A DNA stretch of 25,398 nucleotides from CACORA01 sp044234625 (GTDB taxonomy: Bacteria > Planctomycetota > Planctomycetia > Pirellulales > UBA1268). The translations under genes were made by a program, and so were the position numbers. Each line of letters begins with the position of its first letter. Positions within the stretch are counted from its first letter, which is position 1. Of this stretch, positions 17,083 through 23,860 are shown piece after piece. Where the stretch lies: positions 1 to 25,398 of the forward strand of contig JBIIIP010000041.1 in NCBI GenBank assembly GCA_044234625.1. Reading direction: 5' to 3'. The notes beneath the pieces are model-generated. The model was not told where the DNA came from. It saw only the letters and a list, made by a program, of their open reading frames with translations, and ran no database searches.

Positions 17083-17535
17083 TCATGCCTCGTCGTCGTC
17101 CGCGGCTGCGGTGGGGAGGGACTTGATGAAGCTCGTCGTCATCGCGGCGAACACGTGGCCGATCTGGTCCCACTCCCGGTCCTCGGCCTGGCAGAAGAGC
17201 ACGTACGTCGCGTCCCCCGTGGCAAAGCTCCGCACGCGGGCCGTGTTCGTCAGATCGAGGCAGTAGAAATTGAAGTCGAAGCCGGCGAGCGCCCGGCCGG
17301 CCACGTCGTCGACCACCGACTCGCTGTCGAGATCCCTGTATTCCGCCCGCATCTGGTCGCAGACCGCGGCCGCCAAGGCGGCGGGGTCGGTGCCGGCCGG
17401 ATGGGCGCTGAGCGACCAGAAGCCGCCGCCGGGCGCGTAGGCCGTCACGGCCGGCGCCTCCCGGTCGGAGGTGTCGGTATCCACCGACCAGTTATCGGGG
17501 TAGTCGAAGGCGAGACCGAGGCGGTCGTGGTGCAT
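17083..17535 (-). CDS. Unknown 150-aa protein, possibly PsbP/DcrB-like fold
   Basis: A small soluble protein without signal peptide or membrane span. It starts MHHDRLGLAFDYPDNW, a pattern (short strand, then Y/F-P-x-x-W) that resembles the opening of PsbP/DcrB/Mog1-type domains, and ends with strands YVLFCQAEDREWD and a helix HVFAAMTTSFIKSL typical of the same fold. The match is by eye and tentative. The last residues are acidic (DDDEA). The ATG at 17535 has no Shine-Dalgarno sequence. It diverges from flhA across 148 bp; no functional link to flagella can be shown. Confidence 0.75.
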   Translation of the reverse strand: MHHDRLGLAFDYPDNWSVDTDTSDREAPAVTAYAPGGGFWSLSAHPAGTDPAALAAAVCDQMRAEYRDLDSESVVDDVAGRALAGFDFNFYCLDLTNTARVRSFATGDATYVLFCQAEDREWDQIGHVFAAMTTSFIKSLPTAAADDDEA

Positions 17536-17683
17536 GGGAAGCCGCGGGAGGGGACGAGAATTTTCCCCAGTCTACCGCGCGGGGAGCGGTCTGGACCGCC
17601 CGCGTTGGCTCCGCTACCGTCCCGCCTCCGCGTGGCCGCCTCCGTCGGCTGTTCGCGGTGATCATCCCCCGCGGCTCTTGTTC

Positions 17684-19765
17684 ATGGCTCACACAGTCGG
17701 TTCGACCGTCGCGATCCCCCGGGGTGTTTCCGCGCACGTGCTCGACTTCGCCATCCCGGCCACGATTCTGATGGCCGTGCTCGTGGTCCTCGCGCCGGTG
17801 CCGGCCCCGGTCGTCGACCTCCTCCTGGCGGCCAACCTCACTGTGTCGGTGCTCGCCCTCCTCGGGGCGCTGGCGGCGCGGACGCCGCTGGAGATGAGCG
17901 TCTTCCCCACGTTTCTGCTGGGGGCCACGCTCGTGCGGCTGGTGCTGAACATCGCCACCACGCGGCTCGTGCTCACCCGCGCCGCCATCGACGGCACCGC
18001 GGCCGCCGGGGATGTGGTCCGCGCTTTCGGGGAATTCGTGGCTGCCAACAACCTCGTCGTCGGCGCCGTGATATTCGCGATCATCGCGGTGATCCAGTTC
18101 GTGGTCATCACCGCCGGCTCGACACGCACGAGCGAGGTCGCCGCGCGATTCGCCCTCGACGGGCTGCCCGGCCGGCAGATGGCGATCGACGCCGACCTCC
18201 AGGCCGGCGCCATCAGCCGCGACCAGGCGCGACAGCTGCGGGCCGACCTCCAGCGGCAGGCCGATTTCTTCGCCAGCATGGACGGCGCCAGCCGATTCAT
18301 CCGCGGCGAGGCGGTGGCCGGTGTGATCATCACGGCCGTGAACATCGTTGGCGGCCTGGCCGTCGGCGTGGCCCAGCACGGCATGCCCGTGCAGAAGGCG
18401 CTCGATGTCTATTCCCGGCTGACGATCGGCGATGGCCTGGCCAGTGCCGTGCCGTCGCTGTTCGTGTCGGTGGCCACGGGCCTGCTGATCTCGCGGTCGA
18501 GCCAGGCGGTGGATCTGTCGGCGGAGTTTGGCCGCCAGTTCACCTCCCGGCCGCATGTGCTCGTGATCACGGCTGTGTTTCTCGGCGTCCTCTGCTTCAC
18601 CGACCTGCCACCGCTGCCCCTGGCGGCGATGGCTGTGATCACGATGGCCGCCGCTTGGCTCGTGTCGCGCCGCCGGCCAGCGGCGGCTGCGGCTGCGGCT
18701 GCGGCCGCCGGAAAAACGGCCACCCCGGCGGCATCGCTCGCTGACACCGTCCTCGCCGAAGACCGGATCGTCGTCCGCGTGGGCCGCGGCCTCGTACACC
18801 TCGTTGCCGCCGATGCAGCCGGGCGTCCGGGGCCGCTCGTCCGGCTCACGGCCGACCTGCGCACCACCGTGGCCACCGATCTCGGCCTGCTGGTTCCGGA
18901 GATCCACTACCGCGACGACCTCGCGCTCGCCGAACGGGGCTTCACCGTGACGATCGCGGGCGACGTGGTCGTCGACGAGGAGTTGCCCGCCGGCAAATGG
19001 CTCGTGCTGCCGGCCGCCGGAACCGCCGCATCGCTTGCAGGTGAGGAAGTCACCGACCCGCTCTCGCGACGGCGCGCCGCGTGGGTGGGAGAGGCCCAGG
19101 CGGAAACGGCCGTCCGCCACGGGGCGGTGGCATTCGATCCGCCGCAGTTCGTCGCCCGCAGCCTGGAGGCGGCGATCCGTCGGCATGCCGATCGGCTGCT
19201 CACCCGGGATGCGGTCGCCCGGCTGGTCGAGTCGCTGCGGGCCAGCCAGCCGGCGGTGGTCGACCAGATCGTGCCGGGCGTGCTGCCCGTGGCCCGGATT
19301 CACCGCACCCTCCAGGCGCTGCTCCGCGACGGCGTGCCGGTGCGTCCGCTCGCGGAGTTGCTCGAAGTGATGGCCGACCATGCCGCCGAAACGACCGAGC
19401 CCGGCCTGCTCGCGGAGATCCTCCGACGGCATCTCGCCCGGGCGATCTGCCGTCGGGCCCGGGATCCGCAGGGCCGGCTCACGGTGGTGCGCCTCGGTCC
19501 GGCCGGGATCGCCGCCCTCGTCGGCGAAGACCGCCGCTCGGCCCAGCAGACCGTGGCCACCGTGCGGCGGGCGGTGCGGCCGGCAATCGACCGCGGCGCG
19601 GCCCCGGTCGTCGTCGTGCCCGCCGGCGTTCGGGCCCGCGTCCGCGACGCTCTCGCCAAACAACTCCCGGAGATCCAGGTGTTTGCCGCGGAGGATCTCG
19701 TCGACGAGCCGGGGGTCGACGTGTTCGCGACGCTCGGCGAAGAGGAGGTGGCCCGGGCGGCGTGA
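17684..19765 (+). CDS. flhA: Flagellar biosynthesis protein FlhA
   Basis: The export-gate component of the flagellar type III secretion apparatus, 693 residues. The N-terminal half is hydrophobic with about eight membrane spans, including FPTFLLGATLVRLVLNIATTRLVL-type sequence near residues 75-100. The FHIPEP-family cytoplasmic loop follows (RFALDGLPGRQMAIDADL and DFFASMDGASRFIRG, about 150-208). The C-terminal cytoplasmic domain (about 350-693) is complete. A run of ten Ala (about 329-338, encoded by GGCTGC repeats) lies in the linker joining the halves. The ATG at 17684 lacks a Shine-Dalgarno site; upstream in-frame codons give a sequence unlike FlhA. A virulence-type SctV homologue is possible but the sigma and FlgM-like genes downstream support the flagellar call. 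The usual flhF and fleN/ylxH genes do not follow. Confidence 0.93.
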   Translation: MAHTVGSTVAIPRGVSAHVLDFAIPATILMAVLVVLAPVPAPVVDLLLAANLTVSVLALLGALAARTPLEMSVFPTFLLGATLVRLVLNIATTRLVLTRAAIDGTAAAGDVVRAFGEFVAANNLVVGAVIFAIIAVIQFVVITAGSTRTSEVAARFALDGLPGRQMAIDADLQAGAISRDQARQLRADLQRQADFFASMDGASRFIRGEAVAGVIITAVNIVGGLAVGVAQHGMPVQKALDVYSRLTIGDGLASAVPSLFVSVATGLLISRSSQAVDLSAEFGRQFTSRPHVLVITAVFLGVLCFTDLPPLPLAAMAVITMAAAWLVSRRRPAAAAAAAAAAGKTATPAASLADTVLAEDRIVVRVGRGLVHLVAADAAGRPGPLVRLTADLRTTVATDLGLLVPEIHYRDDLALAERGFTVTIAGDVVVDEELPAGKWLVLPAAGTAASLAGEEVTDPLSRRRAAWVGEAQAETAVRHGAVAFDPPQFVARSLEAAIRRHADRLLTRDAVARLVESLRASQPAVVDQIVPGVLPVARIHRTLQALLRDGVPVRPLAELLEVMADHAAETTEPGLLAEILRRHLARAICRRARDPQGRLTVVRLGPAGIAALVGEDRRSAQQTVATVRRAVRPAIDRGAAPVVVVPAGVRARVRDALAKQLPEIQVFAAEDLVDEPGVDVFATLGEEEVARAA

Positions 19766-19835
19766 GCCCGCGGCTGAGGACTGGGCAAGACAGGCAGCCT
19801 CTCGGGGCGCTTCAAGAATCGTTCAAGGACCTGAC

Positions 19836-19864
19836 GCCGATCCGTCGATGAAGAACGGATCGGC
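19836..19864 (+). promoter_or_regulatory. Perfect 10-bp hairpin in the sigma-factor leader
   Basis: GCCGATCCGT (19836-19845) and ACGGATCGGC (19855-19864) pair perfectly around a 9-base loop. The stem ends 8 bases before the AAGGAG ribosome binding site (19873-19878) of the sigma factor. There is no T run, so a simple terminator for flhA is less likely than an RNA stability or translation element, or a DNA operator. A direct repeat TTCAAG at 19811 and 19822 (11-base period) lies just upstream. Confidence 0.45.
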
Positions 19865-19885
19865 CGCTAATCAAGGAGTGATGTC

Positions 19886-20677
19886 GTGGCGTATCAGACG
19901 AGTCCACTTTCGCCCGAGGAAGTCCAGGCGCTCTGGAAGAAGTTCAAGAAGGATCAGTCCAACGAGGAGCTGCGCAACCGGCTCATCGAGATCTACCTGC
20001 CGCTCGTGAAATACAACGGCGAGCGGATCTGGTCGCGGCTTCCCGACGGCGTCGAGCTCGACGACCTCGTGTCGGCGGGTACCTTTGGCCTGATGGACGC
20101 GATCGACGCCTTCGACATGTCGCGGGGCGTCAAGTTCGAGACGTATTGCGTGCCGCGGATCCGCGGGGCGATGCTCGACGAGCTGCGGACCATGGACTGG
20201 GTGCCGCGGCTGGTGCGGAGCAAGGCGAGCAAGCTCAACGAGGCGATCAAGACGCTGGAGGCCAAGTTCGGCCGCGCACCTTCCGACGCGGAAGTGGCCG
20301 AGCACATGCAGCTTTCCCGTGAGGATTTCGAGAAGCTGCTCGTGGAGGCCAATGCCGCCAGCCTGGTCAGCCTCAACAAGAAATGGTGCGAGACCGACAG
20401 CTCGAAGGACGTCCGCGAGATCGACGTTCTCGAGGACAAGCGGGGCGAGGACCCGACGCGGCGTATCCAGAAGGCTGATCTGATGCGGCTGATCACCAAG
20501 GGGCTCAACCGCAATGAGCGGCTGATCATCATCCTCTACTATTACGAGGAGCTGACGATGAAGGAGATCGGCGCCACGCTCGACCTTTCCGAGAGCCGGG
20601 TCAGCCAGATGCATTCGGCGATCGTGGAGCGGCTGCAAAACCAACTGGAGCGGCGGCGGCCGGAATTCGCGATGTGA
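19886..20677 (+). CDS. fliA: FliA/WhiG-type RNA polymerase sigma factor
   Basis: A sigma-70 family group 3 sigma factor, 263 residues, for flagellar or motility promoters. Region 2 spans about 35-105 (NRLIEIYLPLVKYNGERI, LDDLVSAGTFGLMDAIDAFD, KFETYCVPRIRGAMLDELR), region 3 about 110-165 (RSKASKLNEAIKTLEAKFGR, PSDAEVAEHM) and region 4 about 205-255 (LNRNERLIIILYYYEELTMK, EIGATLDLSESRVSQMHS). This pattern is typical of FliA/WhiG. The GTG at 19886 has a strong AAGGAG at 7 bases, which fixes the start. It lies 120 bp after flhA with a hairpin between, and 293 bp before a FlgM-like gene, as expected if the anti-sigma factor holds it in check until export. Assignment to FliA rather than another group 3 sigma rests on that context. 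Confidence 0.9.
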   Translation: MAYQTSPLSPEEVQALWKKFKKDQSNEELRNRLIEIYLPLVKYNGERIWSRLPDGVELDDLVSAGTFGLMDAIDAFDMSRGVKFETYCVPRIRGAMLDELRTMDWVPRLVRSKASKLNEAIKTLEAKFGRAPSDAEVAEHMQLSREDFEKLLVEANAASLVSLNKKWCETDSSKDVREIDVLEDKRGEDPTRRIQKADLMRLITKGLNRNERLIIILYYYEELTMKEIGATLDLSESRVSQMHSAIVERLQNQLERRRPEFAM

Positions 20678-20696
20678 GCCGCCCGGGCGGCCCCTG

Positions 20697-20714
20697 GCAG
20701 GCTGGGCTGCCTGC
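20697..20714 (+). terminator. Hairpin shortly after the sigma-factor stop
   Basis: GCAGGC and GCCTGC pair around a 6-base loop, 20 bp downstream of the sigma-factor stop. There is no T run. The rest of the 293-bp stretch 20678-20970 holds no gene and no sigma-28-type promoter that I can defend. Confidence 0.25.
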
Positions 20715-20970
20715 GGTGCCTGCGCGGCCTCGGGATCGGCACAGGAGGAACTGGACGAATTTGTTGAAGAGAGGGCGGCGGTCGTGTCGATGAGATTCGA
20801 TTAGCCGTGGCGCGGAGCCGGAGACTGGTGTCGCCGGAACGCAGAAGCGCGGCAACAATAGAAAGGAAGACAGCGAACGATCCCCGACGAACCATCCGGC
20901 TGCCGGCTCCGTAGAGACGGCCGTGGTGGGGGCGAAAGGAATCGAACACCTGTCTGCAAGGAGAGCAATC

Positions 20971-21255
20971 ATGAATATCTGGGGTGTCACATCGACGCAT
21001 GGCTCGCAGGGTCTGGGCGCCGTCAAGGGTGTCGAGGCGACGAAGGCCGCAGCCGAGGCCGTGGCCAATCCGGGCGTGGCCGAGGTGCGTGATTCGGTCA
21101 CGCTGTCGGTCGATGCCGTTCGCGCCGCTGACGCGGCCGGCGACATCCGTTTCGACCGCGTCAACGCGATCCGCGCGGCCATCGCCGACGGCACGTACGA
21201 GACGCCCGAGAAGCTCGACATCGCCCTCGACCGGCTGCTCGACCGCCTCGGCTAG
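20971..21255 (+). CDS. flgM: FlgM-like anti-sigma-28 factor
   Basis: A 94-residue protein whose C-terminal half fits the FlgM family: SVTLSVDAVRAADAAGDIRF followed by RVNAIRAAIADGTYETPEKL and a final helix IALDRLLDRL. FlgM binds the flagellar sigma factor and blocks it until FlgM is exported through the completed hook. The N-terminal part is Gly/Ala-rich and likely disordered, as in known FlgM proteins. The ATG at 20971 has AAGGAG at 7 bases and is clearly preferred over an upstream in-frame ATG at 20923. It stands 293 bp after the sigma-factor gene and shares the strand with flhA, giving a compact regulatory group. Similarity is by eye, but the RVNAIRAAIADGTY motif is characteristic. Confidence 0.85.
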   Translation: MNIWGVTSTHGSQGLGAVKGVEATKAAAEAVANPGVAEVRDSVTLSVDAVRAADAAGDIRFDRVNAIRAAIADGTYETPEKLDIALDRLLDRLG

Positions 21256-21300
21256 CTTTCCGTGGAGAAAGCCAACCCTGGCCCCGGCTGCGAAGCAGCC
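21255..21300 (+). terminator. Two tandem hairpins after flgM
   Basis: Starting in the stop codon, GCTTTC (21255-21260) pairs with GAAAGC (21267-21272). Fourteen bases later GGCTGC (21286-21291) pairs with GCAGCC (21295-21300). Both stems are perfect 6-mers without a following T run. They may trim or end the flgM transcript ahead of the stronger hairpin at 21443. Confidence 0.35.
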
Positions 21301-21331
21301 GCCCCGTTGTTCCACTTGGTCGACCGCAGGT

Positions 21332-21395
21332 AACGCCGAGGGTTTCCTGGGTCGACGGCTGTGGCATCCCGCTCAGGCAGCCTTGTTCCACAGCC
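21332..21395 (-). repeat. Dispersed repeat family R2, copy 2 (inverted)
   Basis: The reverse complement of this segment matches 16783-16846 at 54 of 64 positions with no gaps, including a 27-base identical block (21332-21358). In this copy CTGTGG and CCACAG can pair across the element. It lies in the 315-bp gene-free stretch 21256-21570 between flgM and the Fur-family gene, which otherwise contains only hairpins. Confidence 0.7.
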
Positions 21396-21442
21396 TGCAG
21401 CCCCAGTCCGGTCGTCAAGCAAGTGGCTGACTGACTATGCGT

Positions 21443-21473
21443 GCGGCCAGGCCGGCAACGGCCTGGCCGCTTT
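21443..21473 (+). terminator. Strong intrinsic terminator hairpin before the Fur-family gene
   Basis: GCGGCCAGGCCG (21443-21454) and CGGCCTGGCCGC (21459-21470) form a perfect 12-bp stem capped by a GCAA tetraloop and followed by TTT. It is the most stable hairpin I found in the window. It probably ends the flhA-sigma-flgM transcription unit and insulates the Fur-family gene, whose start is about 100 bp further on. Confidence 0.65.
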
Positions 21474-21570
21474 GCTGCGCTGGTTTGCGATCCTCTTTAC
21501 GGCGGTCGGCACGGCTTCTTCGTGGGTCTCGGTCGACGAGGCTACAATGAGCCCGAGGAGTTGAGTGTCG

Positions 21571-22074
21571 ATGGCAATCGCCGATTTTCCGTTGGGCAAG
21601 GTGGACACCTCGATGACGCCGCAGGAGCGTTTCGGGGAGTTTCTCCAGGCCCGTGGCAAGCGGATCACGAAGCAGCGGCAGGTGATCGTGGATCACGTCT
21701 CGCGCCACCACGAGCACTTCGATGCCGAGCAGCTGCTCGACAGCCTGCGGAAGACCCGCGAGGGTGCGAAGGCCAGCCGTCCGACCGTCTACCGCACGCT
21801 CGGCGAGATGGTGGCGGCCGGGCTCCTCAAGGAAATGGTGCTCGATGGCCGTCGGGTCTACGAGCACGACTACGGCTACCCGCAGCACGACCATCTCTAC
21901 TGCACCGCATGCCAGAAACTGATCGAGTTCACCAGTGACGACCTGGGGCGGATGTGCGATGCCGTCGCGGCCAAACACCGTTTCCGGGTGCAGTCTCATC
22001 GGCTCATCGTGTCGGGTCTGTGTGCCGACTGCTGCAGCAACCGCAGCAAGTCGCGTCATCAAGACCGCGTGTAG
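21571..22074 (+). CDS. Fur-family metal-dependent transcription regulator
   Basis: A 167-residue Fur-family repressor (Fur, Zur, PerR or Mur type). The winged-helix DNA-binding half spans about 15-90 with RITKQRQVIVDHV and the recognition helix SRPTVYRTL (70-77). The dimer/metal half has HDHLYCTAC (metal-site His106 and His108; structural zinc Cys111 and Cys114) and a second CADCC (Cys151, Cys154). With both Cys pairs the structural zinc site is complete. ATG 21571 has GAGGAG at 10 bases; a GTG at 21565, only 4 bases from it, is an alternative adding two residues. The exact metal specificity is not decidable from motifs. It is a single gene flanked by terminator-like and repeat sequences. Confidence 0.92.
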   Translation: MAIADFPLGKVDTSMTPQERFGEFLQARGKRITKQRQVIVDHVSRHHEHFDAEQLLDSLRKTREGAKASRPTVYRTLGEMVAAGLLKEMVLDGRRVYEHDYGYPQHDHLYCTACQKLIEFTSDDLGRMCDAVAAKHRFRVQSHRLIVSGLCADCCSNRSKSRHQDRV

Positions 22075-22085
22075 CGTCGCGGCCC

Positions 22086-22189
22086 CGGCTCAGTTCACGA
22101 AACCTTCGCCATCGTGGCCCCAGGTTTCTTGAAGCATATGAGAAAGTGGCGACAGACCTCCGGTCTGTCGGACTTCTTCGTCACAGACC
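22086..22189 (+). repeat. Dispersed palindromic repeat family R3, copy A
   Basis: Two blocks are shared with copy B at 23708-23810 in the same orientation. Block 1 (22086-22114) matches at 28 of 29 bases, around GTTCACGAAACCTTCGCC. Block 2 (22145-22189) matches at 43 of 45 bases and contains a perfect 8-bp palindrome, GACAGACC-TCC-GGTCTGTC (22151-22169). The 30-base spacer between blocks differs in sequence but not in length. Beyond 22189 a further related stretch with GCAGACC and GGTGCCACTTGG continues to about 22262. It fills the region between the Fur-family gene and the lyase-MEKHLA gene, where I see no gene. Confidence 0.75.
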
Positions 22190-22283
22190 ATCTCGCTTCA
22201 CGGCAAGCGCCACTTGGCCACTTGAAGCCACGTGGAGGCGTTGCAGACCAGAGGTGCCACTTGGGCCGCATGGCAGTTCGCGG

Positions 22284-23606
22284 TCAGGCCCCGGCGAGTG
22301 GCGTCCAGCGGTCGAACGTCGCCGCTTGGCCGCGGAGCAGGCCGGATGCGTCGACGAGGTTCCAGACGATCGCCTGCTCGATCCGAAACCGCCGTCCCGA
22401 ACTCGATACCCGGATGCCTGCGTAATCGTCGACGAATCCTGCCGTCCGCGTCCGCTCCAGAAGCCTGGCCCTTTCGTCGCGATGCAGCGGTTCGGCCGTC
22501 AGTCGCGACGGCGTGCGGGTGAGCGTTGTCCAGGTCATCTCCCACAGTCCGAGCGCCGCTCGATTGCCGTAGTTGAGCACCGGGTCGGCCTCCGTGCCGT
22601 GCGAAACGACGACGAACGGCGATTCGAAGAGCATCCGTGCCTGCTCCAGCGCGGGCGCGTCTCGCGGCACGAGTTCGCGGCCGACGAACCGGGCGAACGA
22701 GTCGAGGAGCAGCTGCACGTGGGCGACGGCCTCCGGACGCCGCCAGGCCTGTCGCGGGTCGCCCCCGGTGAGGAATGGATCGACACCGACGGCCTCCTTC
22801 AGCGCCTCGAACGACAGCATCCGGTCCTCCAGGCCGGCCACGGAGCCCGCGGCTCGCCAGGCCGCGGCCAGCTGTCTCGCGGCATGGCCGGCGAGGGCCA
22901 GGGTCGAGGTCGGGTCGACCGCCACCTTGAATCCCATCCGCTCAAGTTCATCGAGCGCCACCAGCGGAGTGACGCCGCCGGGCAGCATGTTTGCCAACTG
23001 CGGAAACGGCAGTTCACGGGCGATCCTGCCGAGGTCGGCGACCGACCGCGGCGCCTCCACGAACCCCATGTCGGCACCCGCCTCGGCGTAGCGATGCATG
23101 CGGTCGATGGCGGCGTCGAGTCCCTCGACGGCGAGCGCGTCGGTGCGGGCGATGATCACGAAGGCGGGATCTCGCCGGGCATCGAGTGCAGCCCGTAGCC
23201 GGTCGAGCATCGCGGCGACCGGCACGACCTGCTTGCCGGTGAAATGGCCGCACCGTTTCGGCTCCGGTTGATCCTCGAGCAGCATCCCGGCGGCCCCCGC
23301 CGCCTCGAACGCGCGGATCGTCCAGGCGGCGCTCGCCGGGCCTCCATGGCCGGTGTCGCCGTCGGCGACGAGCGGGATCGACACCCGGTCGGTGATGCTG
23401 CGGATGCACTCGGCCATCTCGCCCGGGGCGAGGAGGCCGAGGTCGGGAAGCCCGAGCCGGGCGGCGGACGCGCCGAATCCGCCGAGAAAGAGGAGATCGA
23501 TCCCCGCCTGCTCCAGGATCCGCGCGGTGAAAGCGTCGTGCGGGGCGAGAGCGCGCACGAGACCCGGCCGGCCGAGCGTCGTCCGGAGCGCGGCGGCGGT
23601 CGACAT
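22284..23606 (-). CDS. Isocitrate lyase/PEP mutase-family domain fused to a MEKHLA (PAS-like) domain
   Basis: A 440-residue two-domain protein. Residues about 5-285 form an isocitrate lyase/phosphoenolpyruvate mutase-family barrel: DGDTGHGG (82-89) gives the metal-binding Asp, LLEDQ (109-113) a second, and KRCGHFTGK (117-125) is the loop with the catalytic Cys119, of the 2-methylisocitrate/isocitrate lyase style; PEP mutases lack this Cys. Residues about 288-435 match the MEKHLA domain: HVQLLLDSFARFVGREL, SPFVVVSHGTEADPVLNYGN, ALGLWEMTW, TPSRLTAEP and the end GQAATFDRW. The frame is continuous with a short linker (GGDPRQAWRRPEA). ATG 23606 is preferred over a TTG at 23612; neither has a ribosome binding site. 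Substrate unknown. The gene is single and bracketed by direct repeats R3. Confidence 0.88.
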   Translation of the reverse strand: MSTAAALRTTLGRPGLVRALAPHDAFTARILEQAGIDLLFLGGFGASAARLGLPDLGLLAPGEMAECIRSITDRVSIPLVADGDTGHGGPASAAWTIRAFEAAGAAGMLLEDQPEPKRCGHFTGKQVVPVAAMLDRLRAALDARRDPAFVIIARTDALAVEGLDAAIDRMHRYAEAGADMGFVEAPRSVADLGRIARELPFPQLANMLPGGVTPLVALDELERMGFKVAVDPTSTLALAGHAARQLAAAWRAAGSVAGLEDRMLSFEALKEAVGVDPFLTGGDPRQAWRRPEAVAHVQLLLDSFARFVGRELVPRDAPALEQARMLFESPFVVVSHGTEADPVLNYGNRAALGLWEMTWTTLTRTPSRLTAEPLHRDERARLLERTRTAGFVDDYAGIRVSSSGRRFRIEQAIVWNLVDASGLLRGQAATFDRWTPLAGA

Positions 23607-23707
23607 CGGCAACGCTCAGGCGGGAGGAGTCGGATCAGGTGCGACCGCGGAAGAATAGGGCGACCATCTTCACTTCCGCAAGAGCGTGGCCGGTGAATCA
23701 AAGCGAC

Positions 23708-23822
23708 CGGCTCGGTTCACGAAACCTTCGCCATCGAAGTGGCGAGAGGCGCGCGCCCAACCCTGAGTGGCGACAGACCTCCGGTCTGTCGGATTTCTTG
23801 GTCACAGACCGGAGGGTGCCAC
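23708..23822 (+). repeat. Dispersed palindromic repeat family R3, copy B
   Basis: The same two blocks as copy A: 23708-23736 and 23766-23810, the latter with the palindrome GACAGACC-TCC-GGTCTGTC at 23772-23790. In this copy the segment can also fold the other way: CCTCCGGTCTGT (23778-23789) pairs perfectly with ACAGACCGGAGG (23804-23815), with GTGGC (23767-23771) and GCCAC (23818-23822) as outer ends. It lies between the start of the lyase-MEKHLA gene and the end of purB, a 254-bp stretch with no gene. Confidence 0.75.
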
Positions 23823-23860
23823 GTGGAGGCGGCCCTTGAGAGTTCAGGCCTGCGTGACGG

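Noticed and set aside
17492..19663. 723-codon open frame opposite flhA
   Set aside because: Composition is His/Arg/Gly-rich without any domain pattern, while the plus strand encodes full FlhA.
20922..20965. Reverse-strand sequence resembling the 3' end of a tRNA or tmRNA (CGCCCCC-ACCA with GTTCGATTC)
   Set aside because: The T-arm stem would have only wobble pairs and a mismatch, no 5' acceptor half or anticodon arm can be found at tRNA distance, and at tmRNA distance there is no TTCGAC block or tag-like reading frame; the plus strand carries a good FlgM-like gene.
20716..20970. Sigma-28-type promoter in front of flgM
   Set aside because: No TAAA with a properly spaced GCCGATAA-like element could be found; the few partial matches are no better than chance.
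21519..21548. Sigma-70-like promoter (TTCGTG and TACAAT) before the Fur-family gene
   Set aside because: The -10-like box is good but the -35-like box is poor, and the implied transcript start would fall at the ribosome binding site.
22284..23606. The fusion as an artefact of a frameshift or missed stop
   Set aside because: Both domains are in one frame with no low-quality-looking run at the junction, a plausible linker, and uniform codon use; related genomes would still be needed to exclude it fully.
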